A stretch of DNA of 64,000 nucleotides from Arthrobacter sp. MAHUQ-56 (GTDB taxonomy: Bacteria > Actinomycetota > Actinomycetes > Actinomycetales > Micrococcaceae): positions 95,413 to 159,412 of the forward strand of contig NZ_JAIFZQ010000007.1 of NCBI RefSeq assembly GCF_019710585.1, read 5' to 3'. The position numbers and the translations under genes are program-made. How positions within the stretch are numbered: the stretch's first letter is position 1; each line of letters opens with the position of its first letter. The notes under the pieces are model-generated. The model searched no databases. It was not told the origin of the DNA and was given only the letters and a program-made list of their open reading frames with translations. Below, piece after piece: positions 1-8,387 of this stretch.

Positions 1-685
1 CGACCTCCATGTAGTGGTGCAGAGGGTCGCCGATGAAAAGGTCGATGGCGCGGGCCAGCAGCATCGCGCCGGGCACGTGCCGGAGGGCGGATGACACGGC
101 CCGGGTCACCCACTCGGCGTCGGGACCCGCGCCCGCGGCCGCTGCGCTGATGTACCCCATCCCGCGGTAACGGACGAGGAAACGGGTGCGGTTCCCCGGG
201 AGGGGCCGCAGGACGAACTGTTCCCCGGCCACCAGGTGCCGGTTGGGCTCGAGCTGGGAGACGGTCGCGTAAACGCCGCCGCCGTAGGGCACCTTGTCGC
301 CCACCTTTAGGTCCTGGAGTTCCGGATGGATGCGCGTGGCGGAATGCTTTCCCTCCACGTACCGGGCACGGAACATGGCACGCTCCACCAGGTCGTGGGT
401 GTAGAACCCGGCACGGTAGATTCCCATTTGCACGATCCACGGCCACACCTGCTCCGGCGGCGCGGCGATAGTGATGGCCCGGGTGCTCTGGAATGTGGGC
501 CGGGGAACCAGGTCATCGCCGGGCAGCGGCTCAGTGGCTTCCGTGCCCTCGGTTCCCCAGCGCAGCATGGCCGGCCGCCACAACAGGTACGCGGCAATCT
601 GCACGCAGAGGGACGCCGCCAGGGCAAGTAACTTCCGGTCCCGCAGCCGGCTGCCCGCCCGCCGCCACAGTCGACGTCCAGTCAC
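1..685 (-). CDS. Membrane-anchored SRPBCC-family protein, 3' end cut by the window edge
   Basis: The frame opens at GTG 685 behind a G-rich stretch and is still open at base 1, so 228 codons are visible and the C-terminus is missing. The N-terminus is arginine-rich and is followed by one hydrophobic segment at about residues 19-36, which suggests a cytoplasmic or anchored protein with one transmembrane helix. From about residue 64 the sequence TRAITIAAPPEQVWPWIVQM is the typical first strand of a [11 protein letters not shown] ligand-binding fold. SRPBCC proteins bind hydrophobic ligands, but the ligand here is unknown. It runs in the same direction as the PhoD gene behind it, about 70 bases away. 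The family is clear; the function is not. Confidence 0.75.
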   Translation of the reverse strand, partial: MTGRRLWRRAGSRLRDRKLLALAASLCVQIAAYLLWRPAMLRWGTEGTEATEPLPGDDLVPRPTFQSTRAITIAAPPEQVWPWIVQMGIYRAGFYTHDLVERAMFRARYVEGKHSATRIHPELQDLKVGDKVPYGGGVYATVSQLEPNRHLVAGEQFVLRPLPGNRTRFLVRYRGMGYISAAAAGAGPDAEWVTRAVSSALRHVPGAMLLARAIDLFIGDPLHHYMEV

Positions 686-754
686 GGCCCCCAATGTGTC
701 ACGGGACCCCCGGCACCAGAAGTGCCGAAGGTCCCGCCGGTGGCCCGTGGAAGG

Positions 755-2344
755 TCAGGCCCGCGCCTGGAGCCCCGGGACGCCGTCGCGGATCTCGAAG
801 GAGGCCTTCGTGGACACTGGAGCGCCCGGCGTCGTCACGTGGTCCACGACGCGGAAGTCGGCGGTCATCGCGTCCTTTGTGATGCGGGTGTTCACGTAGC
901 CGCGGTTGTCGTTGTAGAACTTCAGGTGCGGGTTCCAGGCCATGGTGGCGTCCGTGGTGGAGCCGGTGCCGTTGCCGGTGGACGTGACGGACGTGCACAC
1001 CAGCTCCGAGCCCACCACGGAGGAGGCGGGGTCCTTATAGTCCACCTTCACGTCGTTGGCCCAGTTCCGGTGCACGTCGCCGGTGAGCACGACGGCGTTG
1101 CGCACCTTCGCGTCCACCCAGCCCTGGGTGATGCGGCGGCGGGAGGCCGCGTACCCGTCCCAGCCGTCCATGGAAACGTCGTCCACGTCCGGGGCCTGGG
1201 CCCGGTCCCGCTCGGCGAAGAAGACCTGCTGGCCCAGGATGTCCCACCGCTGGGTGGAGTTCCGGAAGCCGTCCAGCAACCACTTCTCCTGCTCCGCACC
1301 CGTGATGGTCCGGTCCTCCGCGAGCCGCTCCGCCACGTTCTTCTTCCAGCCGTCGCCTGCGAGCTGGTCGTCCCGGTACTGGCGGGTGTCCATCATGTGG
1401 AAGTTTGCCAGCTGGCCCCACTGGATCCTGCGGTAGATCTTCATGTCCGGGCCGGCCGGCAGGGACGACGGGCGCAGCGGCATGTTCTCGTAGTACGCCT
1501 GGAACGCGGCGGCGCGGCGCTGCCGGAAGTGCTCCACGCTGTCGTTGAGCTGGGCGGGATCCTGGTTCTCCGGGACGTCGTCCGCCCAGTTGTTGTCCAC
1601 CTCGTGGTCATCCCAGACCACTGCCCACGGTGCGATCGCGTGCGCAGCCTGCAGGTCGGCGTCGGCCTTGTACTGCGCGTGCCGCTGCCGGTAGGTCCCG
1701 AGCGTGACGGTCTCGGGGCCCTCGTGGTCGCGCGGGTTCCCGCCGCCGATCACGTAGCTGCCCTTCTTGTACTCGTACAGGTAGTCACCGAGGTGCAGGA
1801 CCAGGTCAGGGTGGTCCTCGGCCAGGCGGCGGTAGGACGTGAAGTAGCCGTGTTCATACTGGGCGCAGCTGGCGAACGCCATGGCCAGGGCGGCGGGCGT
1901 CTCGTGCAGCGCCGGGCTGGTCAGGGTGCGGCCCACCGGGCTGAGGTGCTTGCCGGCGCGGAATCGGTAGAAGTACTCGCGCCCGGCCTTCAGCCCTCGC
2001 AGCTCCACGTGCACGGAGTGGGCGGCTTCAGGACGGGCCTGCTCCACGCCGCGGGCCACCACGTTGCGCATGCCCTGGTCCTCGGCCACCTCCCACTGCA
2101 CGGCCACCGGCCGCGACGGCATTCCGCCGAGCCCGTCCTCCGCCACCGGGTTGAGCGCCAGGCGGGTCCACAGGACGAAACCGTCCGGCCACGGCTCGCC
2201 CGACGCGATGCCGAGCATGAAAGGATCGGTGCGCAGGCCCGCATCGTCCGCGGTGGAAACGGCGACGGCGGCATTCGGCAGTGCGGCGACAAGGCCGGCC
2301 CCGAGGCCGGCGGAGATAAGGGTTCTGCGGGAGATGTTGTCCAT
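755..2344 (-). CDS. phoD: Tat-exported PhoD-like alkaline phosphatase/phosphodiesterase
   Basis: This is a 529-residue protein with a twin-arginine signal (ISRRTLISAGLGAGLVAALP) at its N-terminus, so it should be exported folded. A PhoD N-terminal domain follows. The metallophosphatase core shows GDYLYEY near residue 187, WDDHEVDNNW near residue 245 and TGDVHRNW near residue 425, which are the metal-binding motifs of the Fe/Ca-dependent PhoD family. The expected role is release of phosphate from external phosphomono- and diesters. I chose ATG 2344; a TTG nine bases upstream is also possible, and neither has a strong ribosome binding site. A pho box was not recognised upstream. Confidence 0.9.
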   Translation of the reverse strand: MDNISRRTLISAGLGAGLVAALPNAAVAVSTADDAGLRTDPFMLGIASGEPWPDGFVLWTRLALNPVAEDGLGGMPSRPVAVQWEVAEDQGMRNVVARGVEQARPEAAHSVHVELRGLKAGREYFYRFRAGKHLSPVGRTLTSPALHETPAALAMAFASCAQYEHGYFTSYRRLAEDHPDLVLHLGDYLYEYKKGSYVIGGGNPRDHEGPETVTLGTYRQRHAQYKADADLQAAHAIAPWAVVWDDHEVDNNWADDVPENQDPAQLNDSVEHFRQRRAAAFQAYYENMPLRPSSLPAGPDMKIYRRIQWGQLANFHMMDTRQYRDDQLAGDGWKKNVAERLAEDRTITGAEQEKWLLDGFRNSTQRWDILGQQVFFAERDRAQAPDVDDVSMDGWDGYAASRRRITQGWVDAKVRNAVVLTGDVHRNWANDVKVDYKDPASSVVGSELVCTSVTSTGNGTGSTTDATMAWNPHLKFYNDNRGYVNTRITKDAMTADFRVVDHVTTPGAPVSTKASFEIRDGVPGLQARA

Positions 2345-2475
2345 GGCTCCCAACGTATTTTCAGGCGTTGTACAGGTTCCGAGGAGGATGTGAATGACTG
2401 GTTAACGGTGTGACAAGGATTGTCGACACGCTTCGCGCCTGTGGCCGGGCGTGCAGGTTAACCACCGGGGCCGGG

Positions 2476-3768
2476 TCAACCGACTGTGCAGGCAGCCTGG
2501 AACGCCAGGTAGCGCGGATCGTTGCGGCCCACCAGCCGGCCCAGTGCCTCGACGGCAAGCGGATCCCCCGCCCCCATGCCCGTGGACAGCCAGCGCACCA
2601 GGAGGCCGGGATCGCTGCTGGAGCGCACGGCAGATCCCACCGCCATGTCCAGCTGGTCGCGGAGCAGCTGGACCGCGAGGGCTCCGGACCGGCTGAGCAG
2701 GGGAGCGCGGTAGGCCTCGAGCGCTTCGGCAACCACGCCCTCGCGCAGCAGCCGCAGCACCTGCCCCGAGTCGGACCGGCCGGCCAGCCCCGCGGCGAGC
2801 CGGTAGGGGTTGGACTCCACGGCGCCGCCCAGCATCGAGCGCACCCGGAACATCTCGGTCCGGATGGCCTGCGGCGTTCCGGCATCACCGTGCAGCTCAT
2901 ACGCCAGTTCCTCCGCCGGCCACCCCTGGGACCGCGAATCGAGCAGCGCCAGGATTTCCGCCCGGCGCAGCGTCAGCGGGGCGCGGCTCCCGTCCGCAAA
3001 GACCACGGCCGGCTTGTCGCCCAAAAGCTCCAGCGACTTCACGGCAGCCGCAGGCCGGGCAGCATGGGAAGCGGGCCTGCGGGACGCACTTGCAGGGGGA
3101 ACGGCACCCAATGAGGTTCCGCCGTCGGGCGTTCCCAGCAAAGCCTCCGCCACCCGCACGGCGCACCGCACCATCCGCAGGGTGTCCGCGCTGAGCGTGT
3201 CGAGCGGGCCTGAGACGTCCAGCACGCCGAGCACCCGTCCGGTGGCCGGGTCCGTGATGGGCGCCGCCGTGCACGCCCACTCATGGTGTGTTCGGACCAG
3301 GTGTTCGGCGGAGAACAGCTGGACGGGTCCGCCGGTAACCAGCGCCTCGCTGATGGCATTGGTGCCGATCCCGGCCTCGGACCAGTCCGCGCCTTCCAGG
3401 AACTCCAGATGGTCGGCCCGGCGCAGCACGGCCGGGCTGCCCACCCGCCACAGGACCTCGCCGCCGGCATCGGTGAGTACCAGCAGGTGCCGGCCGGAGC
3501 GCGAGTCATCGGCTAGGAGGTCGTGGAGTGCCGGCATGACCCGCTGGAGCCGGTGCTCCCGGCGAAGTTCCAGCACCTCGGAGACGTCGTGCAGGTGCCG
3601 CGGGCTGTGCTGGTCGGGGCTGATGCCCAGGGCCATGGACCGGCGCCACGAATCAGCAAGGCGGGCTGGGATTTCGGGCCGCGGCACACCGGAAATGACA
3701 AGCTCATGCGCGCGCCGCAACGTCCGCGCATACGACGCCGGGTCAGAGAACCTCAGGCCGTAGTCCAC
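2476..3768 (-). CDS. GAF-domain transcriptional regulator of the AcoR-like actinobacterial type
   Basis: The 430-residue protein has an N-terminal sensory region with a GAF domain at about residues 90-210, including ADWSEAGIGTNAISEAL and HEWACTAAPITDP, motifs that recur in AcoR-like activators of alcohol and ketone catabolism. It has no sigma-54 ATPase module. The C-terminal half (LTLRRAEILALL, then ELAYELHGDAGTPQAIRTEM) resembles the winged-helix output that replaces it in actinobacteria. The start is GTG 3768 behind GAGGAGG. It is divergent from the monooxygenase/dehydrogenase pair at 3921-6788, so control of that pair in response to a small organic substrate is the likely role. That link is inferred from position only. 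Confidence 0.8.
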   Translation of the reverse strand: MDYGLRFSDPASYARTLRRAHELVISGVPRPEIPARLADSWRRSMALGISPDQHSPRHLHDVSEVLELRREHRLQRVMPALHDLLADDSRSGRHLLVLTDAGGEVLWRVGSPAVLRRADHLEFLEGADWSEAGIGTNAISEALVTGGPVQLFSAEHLVRTHHEWACTAAPITDPATGRVLGVLDVSGPLDTLSADTLRMVRCAVRVAEALLGTPDGGTSLGAVPPASASRRPASHAARPAAAVKSLELLGDKPAVVFADGSRAPLTLRRAEILALLDSRSQGWPAEELAYELHGDAGTPQAIRTEMFRVRSMLGGAVESNPYRLAAGLAGRSDSGQVLRLLREGVVAEALEAYRAPLLSRSGALAVQLLRDQLDMAVGSAVRSSSDPGLLVRWLSTGMGAGDPLAVEALGRLVGRNDPRYLAFQAACTVG

Positions 3769-3806
3769 TCATCCCTCCTCGCAGCCGGCGCCCTTGCCGG
3801 ATCCGT

Positions 3807-3822
3807 GTAACGCCGCTGTTAC
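3807..3822. promoter_or_regulatory. Inverted repeat between divergent regulator and monooxygenase, candidate operator
   Basis: GTAAC, six bases, then GTTAC form a perfect inverted repeat in the 152-base divergent region between the GAF regulator (start 3768) and the monooxygenase (start 3921). This is the size and position expected of an operator for a dimeric regulator. No binding data are implied. Confidence 0.45.
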
Positions 3823-3920
3823 CCCCGCCGCGCTCCAATAGTGATGCAGCTCACGCCCGCCCCAGCATACCGCAGGCCGCACGGCGGGCGGAGCCCATGG
3901 AACAGCACAAAGGAGTGGAA

Positions 3921-5711
3921 ATGACCCCAACACCTACCGCCGCCGCGCAGGCCTGGCTTGCCGGCCTGGATGACGCGCTGCAGCGGCGCGACGTGGACGC
4001 AGCCCTGGAGCTTTTCGAGGACGAAAGCTACTGGCGGGACTTCGTGGCGTTCACCTGGAACCTCAAGACCCTCGAAGGCAAGGCGGACATCCGGCGCATG
4101 CTCGAAGCAACGCTGGACCGCGTCCAGCCAGCGAACTGGGCGCTCGCCGAGGATGCCACCGGGGACGCGGACAACGTGGAAGCCTGGCTCACGTTCGAAA
4201 CCGGCGCCGCCCGTGGCTACGGCCACCTGCGCCTGCGGAACGGCAAATGCTGGACGCTGCTGACCACCATGCAGGAGCTGAAGGGCTTCGAGGAGAAGAA
4301 AGGCCCGCGCCGCGAGCAGGGCGTGGCGCACGAGATCGTCCGCGGGCGCCGCTCCTGGAAGGAGCTGAAGGAAGAGCAGGAAGCCCGGCTCGGCTACGGG
4401 GAACAGCCCTACTGCGTGATCATCGGCGGCGGCCAGGGCGGCATCGGCCTCGCTGCCAGGCTGAAGCGGCTGGGCGTGCCCACCATCATCGTCGAGAAGA
4501 ACCAGAACCCCGGCGACTCCTGGCGCAACCGCTACAAATCGCTGCACCTGCACGACCCCGTCTGGTACGACCACCTGCCCTACCTGAAATTCCCCGATGA
4601 CTGGCCCGTCTTCGCCGCCAAGGACAAGATCGGCGACTGGCTGGAGCACTACACGCGCATCATGGAGCTGAACTACTGGTCCGGCACCGAGTGCGTCAAG
4701 GCGGCGTACGACGACGGCACGCAGGAATGGGCGGTCAACGTCCTTCGCAACGGCGAACCGGTGACCCTCCGGCCCAAGCAGCTCGTCTTCGCCCTGGGCG
4801 TTTCCGGCTACCCGAACATCCCGAAGTTCGACGGCGCGGAGACCTTCCTGGGAGAGCAGCGGCACTCCTCCCAGCACCCCGGCGGCGGGGACTGGACGGG
4901 CAGGAAGGCTGTGGTGATCGGCTCGAACAACTCGGCCCACGACATCTGTGCTGACCTCTGGGAGCACGGCGCCGACGTCACCATGGTCCAGCGCTCCTCC
5001 ACCCACATCGCCCGCAGCGAGTCCCTCATGGACCTGGCCCTGGGGGACCTGTACTCGGAGCGGGCGCTCGCAGCCGGGGTGACCACCGAAAAGGCCGACC
5101 TGCTGTTCGCTTCGCTGCCCATGCGCATCCTCCCGGAGGCCCAGGTGCCGGTGTACCAGGAGATGGCCAAACGGGATGCGGAGTTCTACTCGCAGCTGGA
5201 GGCCGCCGGGTTCGACCTGGACTTCGGCGTGGACGGCTCCGGCCTGTTCGTGAAGTACCTGCGGCGCGGCTCGGGCTACTACATCGACGTCGGCGCCTCC
5301 CAGCTGATCATCGACGGCCGGGTGAAGCTGAAGTCCGGACAGGTCGCCAAGATCACCGGCAACGCCGTGGTCATGGACGACGGCACCGAGCTGGAGGCGG
5401 ACCTCATTGTGTACGCCACCGGCTACGGCTCCATGAACGGCTGGCTGGCGGACTTGGTCTCGCCCGACATCGCGGACCGGGTGGGCAAGTGCTGGGGATA
5501 TGGCTCAGACACGCCAAAAGACCCTGGTCCGTGGGAGGGAGAGCTGCGCAATATGTGGAAGCCCACCAACGTGCCCAACCTCTGGATCCACGGCGGCAAC
5601 CTGCACCAGAGCCGGCACTACTCCGCCTACCTGGCGCTGCAGCTGAAGGCCCGGATGGAAGGACTCGACACCCCCGTCTACGACCTGCAGCCCAGCCACC
5701 ACACCCGCTGA
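3921..5711 (+). CDS. Flavin-containing monooxygenase with N-terminal SnoaL-like domain
   Basis: The protein has 596 residues. Residues 1-130 resemble a SnoaL/NTF2 fold, and the rest is a group B flavoprotein monooxygenase: an FAD dinucleotide motif GGGQGG near residue 170, an NADPH motif GSNNSA near residue 335, and FLGEQRHSSQHP near residue 310, close to the FxGxxxHxxx(W/F)P fingerprint of flavin and Baeyer-Villiger monooxygenases. It should use NADPH and oxygen to oxidise a small nucleophile or ketone. I chose ATG 3921 because AAGGAG lies just before it; an earlier ATG at 3897 has none. It is followed after 21 bases by a dehydrogenase gene, consistent with one alcohol/ketone pathway. The substrate is unknown. 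Confidence 0.88.
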   Translation: MTPTPTAAAQAWLAGLDDALQRRDVDAALELFEDESYWRDFVAFTWNLKTLEGKADIRRMLEATLDRVQPANWALAEDATGDADNVEAWLTFETGAARGYGHLRLRNGKCWTLLTTMQELKGFEEKKGPRREQGVAHEIVRGRRSWKELKEEQEARLGYGEQPYCVIIGGGQGGIGLAARLKRLGVPTIIVEKNQNPGDSWRNRYKSLHLHDPVWYDHLPYLKFPDDWPVFAAKDKIGDWLEHYTRIMELNYWSGTECVKAAYDDGTQEWAVNVLRNGEPVTLRPKQLVFALGVSGYPNIPKFDGAETFLGEQRHSSQHPGGGDWTGRKAVVIGSNNSAHDICADLWEHGADVTMVQRSSTHIARSESLMDLALGDLYSERALAAGVTTEKADLLFASLPMRILPEAQVPVYQEMAKRDAEFYSQLEAAGFDLDFGVDGSGLFVKYLRRGSGYYIDVGASQLIIDGRVKLKSGQVAKITGNAVVMDDGTELEADLIVYATGYGSMNGWLADLVSPDIADRVGKCWGYGSDTPKDPGPWEGELRNMWKPTNVPNLWIHGGNLHQSRHYSAYLALQLKARMEGLDTPVYDLQPSHHTR

Positions 5712-5732
5712 ACCTGTCCGAGGAGGACCATC

Positions 5733-6788
5733 ATGAAGGCAGCACGCTTCCACGCCCGCAAGGACATCCGGATCGAGGACATCCCCGAGCCGGAGCTCCG
5801 GGCGGGGGCCGTCACGATCGACGTCGCCTGGTGCGGCATCTGCGGCACCGACCTGCACGAGTACCTGGAGGGGCCCATCTTCTGTCCCGCGCCGGGCCAT
5901 CCGCACCCGCTGTCGCACGAGGAATCGCCGGTGACCCTGGGGCACGAATTCTCCGGGACTGTCTCTGACGTCGGCGAAGGCGTGGAGGGGCTGAAAGTGG
6001 GTGACAACGTCGTCGTCGAACCCTATTTGGTGGACGGCGACTGCGACATGTGCCAGGCGGGCAGCTACCATCTGTGCCGGCAGATGGGCTTCATCGGGCT
6101 CTCCGGCGGCGGGGGAGGGCTGAGCGAGAAGATCGTGGTGGACCAGAGGTGGGTGCACCCCATCGGCAGCATCCCGCTGGACGAGGCTGCGCTGATAGAG
6201 CCGCTGTCCGTGGCCCACCACGCGGTGGCGCGCAGCGGCGTCAAGGAAGGGGACGTGGCCCTGGTGGGCGGGTCCGGCCCGATCGGCCTGCTCACCGCCG
6301 CCGTCCTCAAGGGCATGGGCGTGACCACGATCATCAGCGAGCTCACCCAGGCCCGGAAGGAGAAGGCCACCTCCAGCGGCGTCGCGGACCACGTGCTGGA
6401 TCCCAGCCAGGAGGACGTCCCGGAACGGGTACGTGAACTGACCGGCGGCACCGGGGCGGACGTCGCGTTCGAATGCGCGGGGGTGAATGCGGTGCTGGAC
6501 ACCATGCTCGACGCCGTCCGGCCCGGAGCCGTGGTGGTCAACGTGTCGATCTGGGGCGTGCCGGCCACCGTGGACATGCAGAAGATCGTGCTCAAGGAAA
6601 TCGACCTGCGTGGCACCATCGCCTACGTCCGCGACCACCCGGCCGTCATCAGGATGGTGCAGGAGGGCAAGGTGGACCTCAAACCCTTCATCACGGGCAG
6701 GATCGCCTTGGAGGACCTGGTGGAGCAGGGCTTCGACACCCTCATCAACCACAAGGACACCGCGGTGAAGGTGCTGGTGCATCCGTAG
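5733..6788 (+). CDS. Zinc-dependent medium-chain dehydrogenase of the (R,R)-butanediol dehydrogenase type
   Basis: The 351-residue protein begins behind GAGGAGG. The catalytic zinc region CGICGTDLHEYLEGP and the LGHEFSG motif match butanediol dehydrogenases, including the characteristic insertion ending in SHEESPVTLGHE. The NAD(P) motif is GGSGPIG. It should interconvert a secondary alcohol or diol with its ketone, here probably alongside the monooxygenase upstream. The structural zinc lobe reads DGDCDMCQAGSYHLC, where the first of the usual four cysteines is aspartate or absent. Exact substrate cannot be read from the sequence; 2,3-butanediol/acetoin is the nearest family precedent. Confidence 0.88.
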   Translation: MKAARFHARKDIRIEDIPEPELRAGAVTIDVAWCGICGTDLHEYLEGPIFCPAPGHPHPLSHEESPVTLGHEFSGTVSDVGEGVEGLKVGDNVVVEPYLVDGDCDMCQAGSYHLCRQMGFIGLSGGGGGLSEKIVVDQRWVHPIGSIPLDEAALIEPLSVAHHAVARSGVKEGDVALVGGSGPIGLLTAAVLKGMGVTTIISELTQARKEKATSSGVADHVLDPSQEDVPERVRELTGGTGADVAFECAGVNAVLDTMLDAVRPGAVVVNVSIWGVPATVDMQKIVLKEIDLRGTIAYVRDHPAVIRMVQEGKVDLKPFITGRIALEDLVEQGFDTLINHKDTAVKVLVHP

Positions 6789-6797
6789 GGGATTGCT

Positions 6798-6811
6798 CGG
6801 ACTTTAGTCCC
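6798..6811. promoter_or_regulatory. DosR-box-like palindrome upstream of GerMN lipoprotein gene
   Basis: CGGAC-TTTA-GTCCC matches the core GGGAC-N4-GTCCC of mycobacterial DosR sites at all but the first base. It lies 74 bases before the lipoprotein start at 6885. The resemblance is by eye and the binding protein is inferred. Confidence 0.5.
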
Positions 6812-6840
6812 TGTTCTGGAGTAACCCCCGGGCGTAGCTT

Positions 6841-6873
6841 GAATGTGGGTCCCGCAGCCGCGGGCCCGCATTC
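6841..6873 (+). promoter_or_regulatory. Stem-loop immediately before the lipoprotein ribosome binding site
   Basis: Two arms of 15 and 14 bases (starting GAATGTGGG and ending CCCGCATTC) pair with one wobble and one bulge around a four-base loop AGCC. The AAGGGGG ribosome binding site begins one base later at 6874, so folding could affect translation or mRNA stability of the gene at 6885. Confidence 0.5.
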
Positions 6874-6884
6874 AAGGGGGCATC

Positions 6885-7583
6885 ATGGCCAGGGCCAGGA
6901 TCTCGGCATTCAGCATTCTCGGGCTTAGCGGCCTGATTGTGCTTACCGGCTGCTTCGGCCCGCCGTCGCCGGGCCCCACCACCAGTTCGGCGGCCCCCAG
7001 TCCGACGGCCAGCAGCGCCAGCCCCAGTACGACGGCGGGCGGCACCACCACGCCGGCCCCCACTTCGCCGCCCGGCACCTCAGCCGTGCCCACCACCACA
7101 GCTGCCGCGCCGCCGTCGTCCGCCCCTGCCAGCCCGCCGGCAACGCAGGAGCCCACGCCCACCGGTCTTCCTGAACAGACCGCACCCCTGACGGTCTACT
7201 ACGTGGCCGTGGACGACAACGGCGTTTCCGGGCCCCGGATCGGCTGCGGCGACAGCCTCGTGGCCACCACCACGGCGCCGGTCACGTTTACGGACCAGGT
7301 GGGCCCGAGCATCAACGCCCTGCTCGCCAACAAGAGCCGGGACGTCGGCCTGTCCGGGCTGGTCAACGTCCTGTACCAATCGAGCCTCACCTACCTCGGC
7401 GGCGAGCTGAACGGCAGCACCATCACCATCTGGCTGTCCGGCCAGTTCATGCTTGGCGGCGTGTGCGACATTCCGCGGGCGAAGGCCCAGCTTGAGTACA
7501 CCGCCATGGCAGCCTCCGGAGCCACGAGCGCCCAGGTGTTCGTCAATAACCGGCCCATCGACGAGGTGCTCAGCCTGAAGTAG
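6885..7583 (+). CDS. GerMN-domain-like secreted lipoprotein
   Basis: The 232-residue product starts at ATG 6885 behind AAGGGGG. A signal peptide ends in the lipobox LTGC, so the mature protein should be lipid-anchored outside the membrane. Residues ~25-100 are a Ser/Thr/Pro/Ala-rich linker. The folded part begins TAPLTVYYVAVDDNGVSG and continues through INALL and GGELNGSTITIWLSGQFM, a pattern of GerMN-type proteins, which bind other envelope components. The same architecture is common in actinobacterial lipoproteins near two-component systems. A DosR-like box lies 74 bases upstream. The role is unknown. Confidence 0.75.
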   Translation: MARARISAFSILGLSGLIVLTGCFGPPSPGPTTSSAAPSPTASSASPSTTAGGTTTPAPTSPPGTSAVPTTTAAAPPSSAPASPPATQEPTPTGLPEQTAPLTVYYVAVDDNGVSGPRIGCGDSLVATTTAPVTFTDQVGPSINALLANKSRDVGLSGLVNVLYQSSLTYLGGELNGSTITIWLSGQFMLGGVCDIPRAKAQLEYTAMAASGATSAQVFVNNRPIDEVLSLK

Positions 7584-7621
7584 GAATGCCCGGCCCCTCC
7601 AAGGTCCGGCTCCCGCAACCC

Positions 7622-7635
7622 GGGACGAAAGGCCC
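7622..7635. promoter_or_regulatory. DosR-box-like site upstream of secreted protein gene
   Basis: GGGAC-GAAA-GGCCC fits the relaxed GGGAC-N4-GNCCC pattern of DosR sites perfectly. It lies 58 bases before ATG 7693, similar to the spacing of the box at 6798. Identification is by pattern only. Confidence 0.5.
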
Positions 7636-7692
7636 CTCCGGACCGTCCCGGCCGGGGCGTTTAATAGGGCGAAAGCGGACTGAGGAGTGGTC

Positions 7693-8373
7693 ATGAAACG
7701 CGTGCTCGCGGGCGTGTGCACGGCAGCCGCCATCGCCGTGCCGGCGGTCCCGGCCGGAGCTGCTCCGAACGCCAGCCACACCAGCGTGTCCACGCGCGCC
7801 TCCGCCGGGGTGGTCAACACCGAGGGCTGCCGGAAGACCGAAATCCATGTCTCCTCGAGCGTCGCCATGCATGCAGGGCAGCCCGGGGCGGTGGACGAAG
7901 AGGGGCTCACCGCAGTGTTCCTGCGCGTCACCGATATCTGCGCCGATCCATCCGGCGATGCAGCAGCGGCGGTGGGAGGCGGCACGGTCCTGTTCGAGGC
8001 CGATGGCCGGAACCTTGAACCACTGGTGGCTGACCCACGGCTGACCGCGGCGTCCGTCACCACCGACCTTCCCGGCACCGACCGGGATGGAAACCCGGTC
8101 ACCATCAGCATCGCCGCTGCCTGGACCGGAACCGGCCCGCTCTTCCACGAGACCTCGGAAGTCCACCTCGACTACCCGGGCGAGGGCACCGTCAGCATCA
8201 CTGACGGCATCACCCGGATGGGTGCTTCCGCACACGTGGCTGTTATGGTCAACACCCTTGCGGCTTCCGGCACTGATGAGGGTGCAATTCTGCAACAGGT
8301 GGAATCATCGTGCGCCGAAATGCCGCGTCCCGGCGTCGAGGACTTCCACCCCTGCTTCGGCTTCCCAGGGTAG
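7693..8373 (+). CDS. Secreted protein of unknown function
   Basis: The 226-residue product starts at ATG 7693 behind GAGGAG. An N-terminal signal peptide (MKRVLAGVCTAAAIAVPAVP) ends near residue 25 with an AGA-type cleavage site. The mature chain is Ala/Gly/Thr-rich and ends with a cysteine pair (SSCAEMP and FHPCFGF) that could form a disulfide. I recognise no family. The methyltransferase start lies 14 bases downstream, so the two are likely cotranscribed. A DosR-like box precedes it. Confidence 0.7.
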   Translation: MKRVLAGVCTAAAIAVPAVPAGAAPNASHTSVSTRASAGVVNTEGCRKTEIHVSSSVAMHAGQPGAVDEEGLTAVFLRVTDICADPSGDAAAAVGGGTVLFEADGRNLEPLVADPRLTAASVTTDLPGTDRDGNPVTISIAAAWTGTGPLFHETSEVHLDYPGEGTVSITDGITRMGASAHVAVMVNTLAASGTDEGAILQQVESSCAEMPRPGVEDFHPCFGFPG

Positions 8374-8387
8374 CCGGGCAGCCACGG

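Noticed and set aside
722..2413. Long open frame on the plus strand opposite PhoD
   Set aside because: It mirrors the real gene codon pattern; high GC leaves antisense frames open. Composition (Val/Arg/His/Gly) matches no protein family.
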